DNA of 5,193 nucleotides, taken from positions 1-5,193 of the forward strand of contig JAITQL010000116.1 of NCBI GenBank assembly GCA_031288935.1, given 5' to 3'. Below, in pieces: positions 1-5,193 of this stretch (positions are counted from its first letter, which is position 1; the number at the start of each line of letters is the position of its first letter). Source of the stretch: Tannerella sp. (lineage in GTDB: Bacteria; Bacteroidota; Bacteroidia; Bacteroidales; Tannerellaceae). Under the pieces are notes generated by a model. That model saw only the letters and a list, made by a program, of their open reading frames with translations, was not told the DNA's origin and did no database searches. A program made the position numbers and the translations under genes.

Positions 1-777
1 CGAAACGGACGCCTTTCCCTTTTTGGCTCCCTTGCCGCTTTTGGTAGTAATCACCACCACGCCGTTGGAAGCGCGCATGCCGTAGAGCGCCGAAGCAGCC
101 TGACCTTTCAGGATGTTGATGCTTTCGATGTCGTTCGGGTCAAGATCCAGTGCGCGGGTGGTATAATCAGACCCGGAGACCGAGTTCCCGGTCGTCACGT
201 CATAGGTGGACGAGACCGGCAGTCCGTCCACAACATAGAGCGGCGTATTGTCTTCCGTAAACGACCGTGCGCCGCGGATGGTGATCCGTGCGGAAGCGCC
301 GGGCATACCGGACGAGGGGACAATGTCGACGCCCGAAATCTTGCCCTGCAACGCACCGGCGATATTTGTACTTGCGGCCCGGGTGAGCGCGTCGGAATTG
401 ACTTCCTGCGTGGCATAGCCCAGCGCTTTCTTTTCGCGCGAAATACCCAGCGCCGTCACGACCACTTCGTCCAGCATGACGGACGAGGTCAGCAGTACCG
501 TCAAACGCCGGTCGGACACGGCCACCTCCTGCGGCGTCATGCCCACATACGAAATCTGTAAGGTCTTTGCAGAGGAAGGTACTTCCAGACTGAAGTTTCC
601 ATCCACGTCGGTCACTGTACCGGTGGAAGTGGAACCTTTCACGATCACGGATGCGCCGATAACCGGCTCCCGGTCTTCATCCGAAAGCACCTGTCCGGTC
701 ACTCTCACAGTCTGAGCGACCATGGATCCAATACCCAATAAAAACAGGTTTAGAAGAAGAATTGTAAACTTTCCCAT
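1..777 (-). CDS. SusC/RagA-family TonB-linked outer-membrane receptor, N-terminal part (runs off left edge)
   Basis: This is the N-terminal 259 residues of a SusC-like TonB-dependent receptor, an outer-membrane barrel that normally imports glycans or peptides with a SusD-like lipoprotein partner. The frame stays open to base 1, so the gene continues outside the window; family members are usually about 1000 residues. Residues 1-21 form a signal peptide (hydrophobic core LLLNLFLLGIGS, probable cleavage after Ala21). Residues about 25-97 are a carboxypeptidase-regulatory-like beta domain (GASVIVKGSTSTGTVTD, ISYVGM). The TonB-box region is at 102-110 (LDEVVVTAL), followed by the family signature GISREKKALGYATQEV. 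The plug domain fills about 125-250, with ITIRGARS, PLYVVDGLPV, DIESINILKGQAASALYG and NGVVVITTKSG. No STN domain or anti-sigma interaction extension precedes the beta domain. I chose the ATG at 777-775 because it opens a complete signal peptide; Met19 would destroy it. The leader before the ATG is A-rich without a clear Shine-Dalgarno. The imported substrate cannot be deduced. Confidence 0.96.
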   Translation of the reverse strand, partial: MGKFTILLLNLFLLGIGSMVAQTVRVTGQVLSDEDREPVIGASVIVKGSTSTGTVTDVDGNFSLEVPSSAKTLQISYVGMTPQEVAVSDRRLTVLLTSSVMLDEVVVTALGISREKKALGYATQEVNSDALTRAASTNIAGALQGKISGVDIVPSSGMPGASARITIRGARSFTEDNTPLYVVDGLPVSSTYDVTTGNSVSGSDYTTRALDLDPNDIESINILKGQAASALYGMRASNGVVVITTKSGKGAKKGKASVS

Positions 778-882
778 AACATTCTTTTTTGATTAACTTT
801 ATTACACACATAACATTCACACACATTGAAAATGCTTGCTGTCTCATTCGGTAGCGCTATCATTTCCAATAAAATTGAACTG

Positions 883-914
883 CAAAGATAAAGTGACAAA
901 ACATACAAACCAAT
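883..914 (-). promoter_or_regulatory. Candidate Bacteroidota sigma-ABfr promoter for the SusC-like gene
   Basis: Read on the minus strand, bases 890-883 are TATCTTTG, an exact match to the Bacteroides -7 consensus TAnnTTTG. Twenty bases upstream, 914-911 read ATTG, three of four matches to the -33 consensus TTTG. The known spacing is about 19-21 bases. Transcription would start near 875-877, giving a receptor leader of about 100 bases. The motif match and spacing are seen directly; promoter activity is inferred. Confidence 0.6.
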
Positions 915-944
915 AAAAACCGGCACTTTAACATTGTCAAAACT

Positions 945-964
945 GTTTTCCCGGCCGGAAAAAC
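945..964. promoter_or_regulatory. 20-base near-perfect palindrome, possible operator
   Basis: GTTTTCCCGGCCGGAAAAAC is symmetrical except for one mismatched pair (C950/A959), with the 8-base perfect core CCGGCCGG at 951-958. It lies upstream of the candidate receptor promoter, centred about 78 bases before the inferred start, a place where an activator could bind. It also lies in the shared divergent spacer, so it could serve either side. The symmetry is seen; the regulatory role is a guess, and no known regulator site is recognised. Confidence 0.3.
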
Positions 965-1079
965 TCATCCAAAACAGGCCGTCAAAATGAAGAAGAAATA
1001 CCAAAAAGTTTTAGCCTTTATTTGTTGCCGGAATAACAATAACCATGCAATTCTCCCGTTATGTACACGATATTTGAAA

Positions 1080-1099
1080 GCGAGCCGTTGCCGGCTTGC
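1080..1099. other. Hairpin or dyad just upstream of the export operon
   Basis: GCGAGCCG (1080-1087) can pair with CGGCTTGC (1092-1099) around a TTGC loop, giving eight pairs including one G-T wobble. No T run follows directly on either strand, so it is not a standard intrinsic terminator. It overlaps the -33 region of the weak rightward promoter candidate at 1095-1127, which would suit a repressor site, or it could be a leader hairpin if transcription starts farther upstream. Confidence 0.35.
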
Positions 1100-1127
1100 A
1101 TGAATATGTTGAAAATAAATACCTTTT
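1095..1127 (+). promoter_or_regulatory. Weak candidate promoter for the polysaccharide export operon
   Basis: TACCTTTT at 1120-1127 matches the Bacteroides -7 consensus TAnnTTTG at all but the last base, and CTTG at 1095-1098 matches three of four bases of the -33 element with a 21-base spacer. It would leave a leader of only about 20 bases before the ATG at 1154. GATATTTG at 1069-1076 is another one-mismatch -7 candidate but lacks a convincing -33 partner. The operon should start in this spacer because the neighbouring gene is divergent; which motif is used is uncertain. Confidence 0.3.
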
Positions 1128-1153
1128 TGTAGACTAAACAGATTGCAGATTAT

Positions 1154-1969
1154 ATGAAAAGTAAATCGGGGTGGATACTGTGTATTCTTTTATTGTTAGG
1201 CTCGTGCCGGGTGCCCAGGGATGTGGTCTATTTCCAGGGGCTGGATGATCTTACCCGGAAGCAGACGGAACTGATGAACCAAACTTACCATACGAAAATT
1301 TGTGCGGACGATATGCTGACCATCAACGTATCTGCGGAAGATCCGACGGTGGTGGCGGGATTTAATCCGCCGGCATTCGGATACAATCCGCAGGGCGAAA
1401 TGGACATGAACATGGGCGTGCAGAATCTTTTTTCCTATCTGGTTGACCGGGACGGAAACATTAATTTCCCCGTGGCGGGACAGGTGCATTTGGCGGGACT
1501 GACCGTCCATGAGGCCAACAAGACCTTGCAGGACTTGATTGTGCACTGGGTGCCGGATGCGCTGGTCAATGTGCAAATCGTGAACTTCAAGGTCGGTATT
1601 TTCGGCGAAGTGACGCGGACGAACATGTATCCCATTCCGAACAGCCGTATTTCCATCCTGGACTTGATTGCGATGGCGGGCGATTTGACGATTAATGCCA
1701 ACCGCAAGAACATTCTCCTGATTCGCGACAACGACGGGCAGAAAGAATATGCACGCTTCGATATTACCGACCCGGACATCTTTGCATCGCCGTATTTCTA
1801 CCTGAAACAAAACGACCTTGTCTACGTGGAACCGAACAATGCAAAGATCAGGAACGCCAACTACAGTTCGGCGCAACAGTATACCCTGACGATCTTTTCG
1901 ACGATTATGACCGGCGCCTCCGTTATTACAACCATTATTTTAGCCATCTCCAACAGCGTAAACAAGTAA
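1154..1969 (+). CDS. Polysaccharide biosynthesis/export outer-membrane lipoprotein (Wza-like)
   Basis: This 271-residue protein is the outer-membrane export component of a capsule or exopolysaccharide system; Wza-type proteins assemble into a ring through which finished polymer leaves the cell. Residues 1-18 form a lipoprotein signal with hydrophobic core WILCILLLLG and lipobox L15-G-S-C18, so Cys18 should be lipidated. The poly-export domain covers about 48-145 (KICADDMLTINVSAEDP, then YLVDRDGNINFPVAGQVHLAGLTVHEA). An SLBB-type domain follows at about 147-192 (VGIFGEVTRTNMYPIPN, ISILDLIAMAGDLTINANRKNILLIR). NDLVYVEP at 220-227 is the usual end of the export fold, and residues 243-265 form a hydrophobic C-terminal helix, matching the membrane-crossing end of this family. 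It is shorter than E. coli Wza (about 380 residues), with one clear SLBB domain. The ATG is the first in-frame start after an in-frame TAG at 1130-1132; no Shine-Dalgarno is visible. It is the first gene of a likely three-gene operon. Confidence 0.94.
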   Translation: MKSKSGWILCILLLLGSCRVPRDVVYFQGLDDLTRKQTELMNQTYHTKICADDMLTINVSAEDPTVVAGFNPPAFGYNPQGEMDMNMGVQNLFSYLVDRDGNINFPVAGQVHLAGLTVHEANKTLQDLIVHWVPDALVNVQIVNFKVGIFGEVTRTNMYPIPNSRISILDLIAMAGDLTINANRKNILLIRDNDGQKEYARFDITDPDIFASPYFYLKQNDLVYVEPNNAKIRNANYSSAQQYTLTIFSTIMTGASVITTIILAISNSVNK

Positions 1970-1981
1970 CCGTATTCACGT

Positions 1982-3592
1982 ATGAAAAATGATATGATAG
2001 AAAACAGGGACACGGAATCTCTGGGATTGAAAACAGTGATTGTGCACTATCTGCATCAGTGGCGGTTATTTCTGATCGCCTTTCTCTTTTCGCTCGTTCC
2101 GGCCACATTGTATTTGATGTTTTATCCGCGAACATTTGACTTCATGGCGCGTATCCAGATTCAGGAAGACGAGGACGTCAGCGTCTCCGGCCTTGGCATG
2201 GGTGAAGCGGCCGGACTGATGAGGTCGTTCGGAATAGGCGGCAGCGGCGTCGGCGTGAACATTGACGACGAGATTTCCATCTTGTCTTCCAACTGGTTGT
2301 TCTGTCAGATGATTCTTGATCTCGGATTGAATGTGGAGTATTTCAAACCCCTTTCCTTTTACAAAATGTATGCGGATGCGCCGCTGAAATTATCGCTGGA
2401 TTCCGCTTCGCGAACCGGCCTGGACGAGGAGTACAGGTTCACGGTGACGGTCTCCGACGAAAAGGTAAAGGTAAAGGCGAAATGCAAGACCGGCAGCTGG
2501 AAGGAAAATTTCACCTTTACCTCGTTGCCGGCGCGCATGAAGGCAGGGGATACGGAATTTACGCTCGATTTTGACAACGGCGCTTCCATCCGCCGGAATT
2601 TCAAATTGAAAATCGCCTGCATGCCCGCGGGCTGGCTGGCGGAAACGTTTAGCGAGGAGTTTAACATCGAAGACCTCTCCAAATCTTCCAACATCATTGA
2701 AATGAGTTGCAGCGACCATGTGAAAGAACGCGGCAAGGCGATGCTGAATACCCTGATCCTGAAATTCAACGAACAGGCAAAATCCTTTAAGCAGTTGAAG
2801 GACGAGAATGTGATGTCTTTTGTGGCACACCGGATCGACTCGGTACTGTCCGAATTAAGGGACGTGGAAGCGGAGATCGAAACCTACAAGACCCGGAACG
2901 AAATGACCCTGCTGGAGACGGACGTACTGTTTTATACGGAACAGATGAAGGAGTTGCAGACCAAGATCGTGGAAATGGAAACGCAGTCGTACCTGATTCG
3001 GATGATGGACGATTACGTGAAAAATCCGGCCAACAGGTACGAAGTCGTACCCGCCCTGTTCTCTGCCGTGGAAGGCGACAAGAGCAGCGCCATCGGCAGT
3101 TACAACGAATCCGTCGTGGAACGCGATCGCCTGCTGAAAAATTCAAACGAAAACAATCCCGCCTTCAAAAGCGTGAGCGCACAGGTGGACAAGCTGCGCA
3201 ACGGCGTGTATCTGGCCATCGAGCATGCGAACAGGAGTTGCCAGATGACGCTGGTCGACCTCCATGCGAAGGAGAGGAAAATACTGGACAAAATGAAAAC
3301 CGTTCCCTCGATGGAACACGAGTACGTCGGTTTCCGGCGCCGCCAGGAGATTCTGCAAGGCGTCTATCTGCTCCTGCTCCAAAAAAGGGAAGAAATGGTG
3401 CTCTCGCTGGGGCAACGCTCCGATCACGCCAGAATCATTGACTCGGCCTACATGTTGAAGAAACCCGTCGGCCCGCGGAAATTGTATGCCGCTATCGGCG
3501 TGCTCCTGCTGACGCTGGTTTTGCCCGTGGGATTCCTGTTTGCCAAAAACATCCTTGTTGCGCTCGGACAAGAATACAGGCGGACAAAATAG
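1982..3592 (+). CDS. Wzz/GumC-type polysaccharide chain-length determinant (co-polymerase), no kinase domain
   Basis: This 536-residue inner-membrane protein belongs to the chain-length determinant (polysaccharide co-polymerase) family, which controls polymer length and couples synthesis to the Wza exporter. Order: short cytoplasmic N-terminus; membrane helix about 28-48; start of the Wzz domain (FDFMARIQIQEDED) and a glycine-rich stretch at about 70-92 leading into VNIDDEISILSSNWLFCQMILDLGL; a beta-rich periplasmic region about 132-215; long helical, probably coiled-coil segments at about 265-335 and 375-440; a GNVR-like segment about 441-478 (EHEYVGFRRRQEILQG, LLLLQKREEM); then KKPVGPRK and membrane helix about 501-523. 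The protein stops 13 residues after that helix, so the cytoplasmic tyrosine-kinase domain of full-length Wzc (Walker motifs, tyrosine tail) is absent. The gene starts 12 bases after the export gene, without a Shine-Dalgarno. Met5 (base 1994) is an alternative start. No frameshift or kinase remnant is visible downstream, where the flippase begins. Confidence 0.92.
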   Translation: MKNDMIENRDTESLGLKTVIVHYLHQWRLFLIAFLFSLVPATLYLMFYPRTFDFMARIQIQEDEDVSVSGLGMGEAAGLMRSFGIGGSGVGVNIDDEISILSSNWLFCQMILDLGLNVEYFKPLSFYKMYADAPLKLSLDSASRTGLDEEYRFTVTVSDEKVKVKAKCKTGSWKENFTFTSLPARMKAGDTEFTLDFDNGASIRRNFKLKIACMPAGWLAETFSEEFNIEDLSKSSNIIEMSCSDHVKERGKAMLNTLILKFNEQAKSFKQLKDENVMSFVAHRIDSVLSELRDVEAEIETYKTRNEMTLLETDVLFYTEQMKELQTKIVEMETQSYLIRMMDDYVKNPANRYEVVPALFSAVEGDKSSAIGSYNESVVERDRLLKNSNENNPAFKSVSAQVDKLRNGVYLAIEHANRSCQMTLVDLHAKERKILDKMKTVPSMEHEYVGFRRRQEILQGVYLLLLQKREEMVLSLGQRSDHARIIDSAYMLKKPVGPRKLYAAIGVLLLTLVLPVGFLFAKNILVALGQEYRRTK

Positions 3593-3600
3593 CCTTGCCG

Positions 3601-3606
3601 AAGGAG
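3601..3606 (+). promoter_or_regulatory. Shine-Dalgarno site that decides the flippase start
   Basis: AAGGAG lies 10 bases before ATG 3617 but only 1 base before the upstream in-frame GTG at 3608, which is too close for initiation. It therefore favours the ATG. The two preceding genes have no comparable site, so this one stands out within the operon. Confidence 0.6.
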
Positions 3607-3616
3607 CGTGTCGCGT

Positions 3617-4894
3617 ATGAGCATCCAGTCCTTCCTGTCCGGAAAATTCGCGCTGATCGTTAAAAACGCCTCGTACCTCACCGTCTTCGAGGTCTTAAAG
3701 GTCGCCATGCCCTTTATCGCCCTGCCCTATCTGATTCACACGGTGGGAGAGGACCGGTACGGACTGGTCGTTTTCGCGCAGGCCATCGTTGCCTGTTTCT
3801 CGCTGATCGTGAACTTCGGACTGGACATCTCGGCGGTAAGGGATGTGGCGCAGCTGCGAAACGACAAGGCCGGACTGGACGAACTCGTTTCCACCGTCCT
3901 GATCATCAAGTCGGGCCTGTGCCTGCTCTCATTCCTGCTCCTGACGCTGTTTGTGCAGACGATTCCCGCCATGAACGGAATGGCCGTTCTGCTATACTTC
4001 ACCTTCCTGACCTGCGTGGCGGATGTATGGCTGCCCGTCTGGTACTATCAGGGGAAGGAGCAGATGCGGTCGCTGACCGTCATACGCTTTTTTTCCGTGG
4101 CCTTTTATACGGCGAGTGTTTTTGTCGTGATCCGCTCGGAGGGCGATTACGTATACATTCCCCTGCTTCAGTCGGCAGGGTGGATCGTGTCGGCGGCGGT
4201 GTCCTGCTACTTTCTGTTTGTCAGGGACGGGACGCGGATACACCTGCCGCCCCGGTCGCTGATCCGCCGGAAATTCATGGAAAGCCTGCCGTTCTTTTTT
4301 TCGCGCGTTTCGCTGACCGTCAATGCGTACATGGCAAAGATCATGTGCGGCGTTTTCCTGTCGTGGAGCGACGTAACGGCGTTCGACGTCGCCCAGAAAG
4401 TATGCAACGGCGGGATGATTCCGATGCAGATGTTCAACCAGGCGCTTTACCCCAACCTTTCCAAATCGCAAAACAGGGACATGCTGCGCCGCTGCCTGGG
4501 GATTACGACGCTCGTCACCTCCGCCGTCGCCCTGACGCTGTTTTTCCTCTCCGGCTGGGTAACCGGCCTGCTGTCCGGCGGCGCGACGCCGCAGGCGGGC
4601 GACATCCTGCGGATACTCTGCATCTACCTCTTCCTCTCCGGCTTCTCCATCTTTCTGGGGACGTCCGCCCTGGTTGCCTTCGGACACCAGCGCCCGTTCA
4701 ACCTGAGCGTCATCCTCTCCACCCTCGTGCTGCTGGCCGGCTATGCGTGGATGACGGGGACGCAGAACAGTTCCATCTACCTGTATGCCCTCACGCTGGC
4801 GCTGGCCGAAGCGGTCGTACTCGGCTACCGGTTCTGTTATTGCCTGAAATATGAACTGCTACGTTTCCGGGACATGCTTCCGTTTCACACCTGA
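3617..4894 (+). CDS. Wzx-type oligosaccharide flippase (MOP superfamily, PST family)
   Basis: This 425-residue polytopic membrane protein is a flippase that moves undecaprenyl-pyrophosphate-linked oligosaccharide units across the inner membrane for Wzy-dependent polymerisation. The N-terminus carries the family pattern NASYLTVFEVLKVAMPFIALPYL followed by VGEDRYGLVVFAQA and NFGLDISAVRDVAQLR. ADVWLPVWYYQGKEQM at about 135-150 matches the conserved W-F/Y-Q-G-x-E segment of Wzx proteins, and FDVAQKV at 256-262 matches the second-half repeat. I count about 12 hydrophobic segments, near 19-41, 48-68, 91-113, 120-143, 152-172, 180-201, 222-247, 262-280, 296-316, 329-355, 364-380 and 386-408, the usual number for this family. 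The length is normal. It follows the chain-length gene by 24 bases and is probably co-transcribed with it. An extension of three residues to GTG 3608 is possible but disfavoured by the Shine-Dalgarno spacing. Which glycan it carries cannot be told from sequence. Confidence 0.93.
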   Translation: MSIQSFLSGKFALIVKNASYLTVFEVLKVAMPFIALPYLIHTVGEDRYGLVVFAQAIVACFSLIVNFGLDISAVRDVAQLRNDKAGLDELVSTVLIIKSGLCLLSFLLLTLFVQTIPAMNGMAVLLYFTFLTCVADVWLPVWYYQGKEQMRSLTVIRFFSVAFYTASVFVVIRSEGDYVYIPLLQSAGWIVSAAVSCYFLFVRDGTRIHLPPRSLIRRKFMESLPFFFSRVSLTVNAYMAKIMCGVFLSWSDVTAFDVAQKVCNGGMIPMQMFNQALYPNLSKSQNRDMLRRCLGITTLVTSAVALTLFFLSGWVTGLLSGGATPQAGDILRILCIYLFLSGFSIFLGTSALVAFGHQRPFNLSVILSTLVLLAGYAWMTGTQNSSIYLYALTLALAEAVVLGYRFCYCLKYELLRFRDMLPFHT

Positions 4895-4987
4895 AACCGC
4901 TGCTGTGCACGGGACGAATCTGAAATATGAAAAAAACACCGCACCCCGTCCTTGCAAACACAGTGAAACAATCCACCTCTCCCCCGG

Positions 4988-5008
4988 CCCCTCTCCACAA
5001 GAGAGGGG
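4988..5008. repeat. Strong hairpin CCCCTCTC / GAGAGGGG
   Basis: CCCCTCTC (4988-4995) pairs perfectly with GAGAGGGG (5001-5008) around a CACAA loop. A second C/T-rich tract, CCTCTCCCCC at 4976-4985, lies just before it and partly resembles the left arm. The following bases are GC-rich, not a T run, so it looks like a dispersed inverted repeat, although it may still slow or protect the 3' end of the operon transcript. Confidence 0.6.
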
Positions 5009-5083
5009 AGCGAGGGTTTCCGGCACACGCGGTTTGCCATCCGGTGACAGCTATCCTGAAAAGAAACGCCGCAACAACACCAA

Positions 5084-5103
5084 CAAGGGGGCTTGCCCCC
5101 TTG
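5084..5103. repeat. Perfect-arm hairpin CAAGGGGG / CCCCCTTG
   Basis: CAAGGGGGCTTGCCCCCTTG has two perfectly complementary 8-base arms (5084-5091 and 5096-5103) around CTTG. No T run follows on the plus strand. On the minus strand it is followed by TTGGTG, also not a proper T tract. It is a likely intergenic repeat rather than a classical terminator. Confidence 0.6.
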
Positions 5104-5123
5104 CCGAACGTGGAGAGCCTACA

Positions 5124-5139
5124 CATCCCGATAGGGATG
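5124..5139. repeat. Palindromic repeat, copy 1 (CATCCC-GATA-GGGATG)
   Basis: CATCCC (5124-5129) and GGGATG (5134-5139) form a 6-base stem with a GATA loop. The same arms recur at 5176-5191, so this is a small repeated palindrome in which the loop differs between copies while both arms are kept, the pattern expected of REP-like elements. Confidence 0.6.
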
Positions 5140-5145
5140 GCAGTT

Positions 5146-5158
5146 CGGTAGAAAACCG
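5146..5158. repeat. Small hairpin CGGT-AGAAA-ACCG between the two palindrome copies
   Basis: CGGT (5146-5149) pairs with ACCG (5155-5158) around AGAAA. It sits between the two ATCCC/GGGAT palindromes and may be part of the same composite repeat unit. The short stem alone is weak evidence. Confidence 0.35.
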
Positions 5159-5174
5159 GTCTGCCGGCCCTCTC

Positions 5175-5192
5175 GCATCCCGTACGGGATGC
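5175..5192. repeat. Palindromic repeat, copy 2, perfect 18-base palindrome
   Basis: GCATCCCGTACGGGATGC is a perfect 18-base palindrome. Its CATCCC and GGGATG arms match copy 1 at 5124-5139, 52 bases upstream measured start to start of CATCCC. It ends one base before the window edge, so further copies may lie beyond. Confidence 0.6.
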
Positions 5193-5193
5193 A

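Larger units (their letters stand above)
778..1153. other. AT-rich divergent intergenic spacer between receptor and export operon
   Basis: This 376-base stretch separates the leftward receptor gene from the rightward export genes, so it must hold the start signals for both. It is visibly richer in A+T than the flanking genes. I see a good Bacteroides-type promoter for the receptor, a weaker candidate for the rightward operon, a near-perfect 20-base palindrome at 945-964 and a hairpin at 1080-1099. ACACACAT is repeated directly at 804-811 and 819-826 in the receptor leader. Open frames here (such as a minus-strand frame over 750-1004) show no recognisable protein features, and I see no tRNA or familiar structured RNA. 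Confidence 0.8.
4895..5193. repeat. Palindrome-rich intergenic region, probably dispersed repetitive elements
   Basis: The 299 bases after the flippase contain no convincing gene. From about 4975 onward they are packed with short inverted repeats: strong hairpins at 4988-5008 and 5084-5103, two related ATCCC/GGGAT palindromes at 5124-5139 and 5175-5192, and a small hairpin at 5146-5158. A plus-strand frame (4927-5151) and a minus-strand frame (4791-5126) cross the hairpins, are low in complexity and proline-rich, and look like read-through of repeats. No hairpin is followed by a T run, so no standard intrinsic terminator for the operon is visible. The region reaches the window edge and may continue. 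Confidence 0.65.

Noticed and set aside
945..964. Palindrome considered as a bidirectional intrinsic terminator
   Set aside because: Perfect core symmetry leaves almost no loop and a very short GC stem, and it lies upstream of both genes, where a terminator has no clear purpose.
750..1004. Minus-strand open frame of 84 codons covering the divergent spacer
   Set aside because: It overlaps the receptor start and the promoter elements, has no recognisable domain, and occupies AT-rich regulatory sequence.
1045..1077. Ten-codon leader-like frame (MQFSRYVHDI) before the export gene
   Set aside because: Too short, no ribosome site, no run of regulatory codons; expected by chance.
778..1153. Invertible capsule promoter
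   Set aside because: No pair of matching inverted repeats flanking a promoter was found in the spacer, and no site-specific invertase gene is in the window.
1196..1876. Long minus-strand open frame (226 codons) opposite the export lipoprotein
   Set aside because: Antisense shadow with a His/Arg/Val-rich composition and no recognisable motif; the plus-strand frame has a lipobox and export domains.
3992..4687. Minus-strand open frame (231 codons) opposite the flippase
   Set aside because: Antisense shadow, highly charged and low in complexity; the membrane protein on the other strand is clear.
3919..4854. Long plus-strand open frame (311 codons) inside the flippase
   Set aside because: Out-of-frame shadow of a high-GC gene, rich in Arg, Pro and Gly without domains; the flippase frame explains the sequence fully.
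4927..5151. Plus-strand open frame of 74 codons after the flippase, starting MKKTPHPVLAN
   Set aside because: It runs through the hairpins; the SPPAPLHKRGERG-type stretch is translation of the C/T-rich inverted repeat, and composition is unlike a folded protein.
4975..5193. CRISPR array
   Set aside because: The repeats are short palindromes with unequal spacing and different sequences, without uniform direct repeats and unique spacers.

Overview
The window reads as Bacteroidota, most likely order Bacteroidales. It carries a SusC/RagA-type TonB-linked receptor with its typical N-terminal extension and 'DEVVVTALG' box, a perfect Bacteroides-type -7 promoter element (TATCTTTG), genes mostly without a Shine-Dalgarno, and a Bacteroidota-style polysaccharide export lipoprotein and chain-length protein. 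Genus cannot be decided from this sequence. Base composition by eye is around or a little above half G+C in the genes, with a clearly AT-rich divergent spacer.

Layout: positions 1-777 on the minus strand are the first 259 codons of a SusC-like outer-membrane receptor that runs off the left edge. Positions 778-1153 are an AT-rich divergent spacer with a good candidate promoter for the receptor, a weaker candidate for the rightward genes, and two dyads. Positions 1154-4894 on the plus strand hold three tightly spaced genes, very probably one operon: an outer-membrane polysaccharide export lipoprotein (Wza type), an inner-membrane chain-length/co-polymerase protein (Wzz/GumC type, without a tyrosine-kinase domain), and a Wzx-type oligosaccharide flippase. 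Positions 4895-5193 hold no convincing gene but a dense cluster of palindromes that look like dispersed repetitive elements.

How the genes fit together: the flippase would move a lipid-linked oligosaccharide across the inner membrane, the Wzz/GumC protein would govern polymer length and link inner membrane to exporter, and the Wza-like lipoprotein would form the outer-membrane exit. This is the export half of a Wzx/Wzy-type capsule or exopolysaccharide pathway. Polymerase, glycosyltransferases, initiating transferase and kinase are not in the window. The SusC-like gene is transcribed away from this operon, and a functional link is not shown. I see no clearly novel system. The points most worth a second look are the kinase-less chain-length protein, the small export-only gene set ending at a repeat cluster, and the repeat cluster itself.
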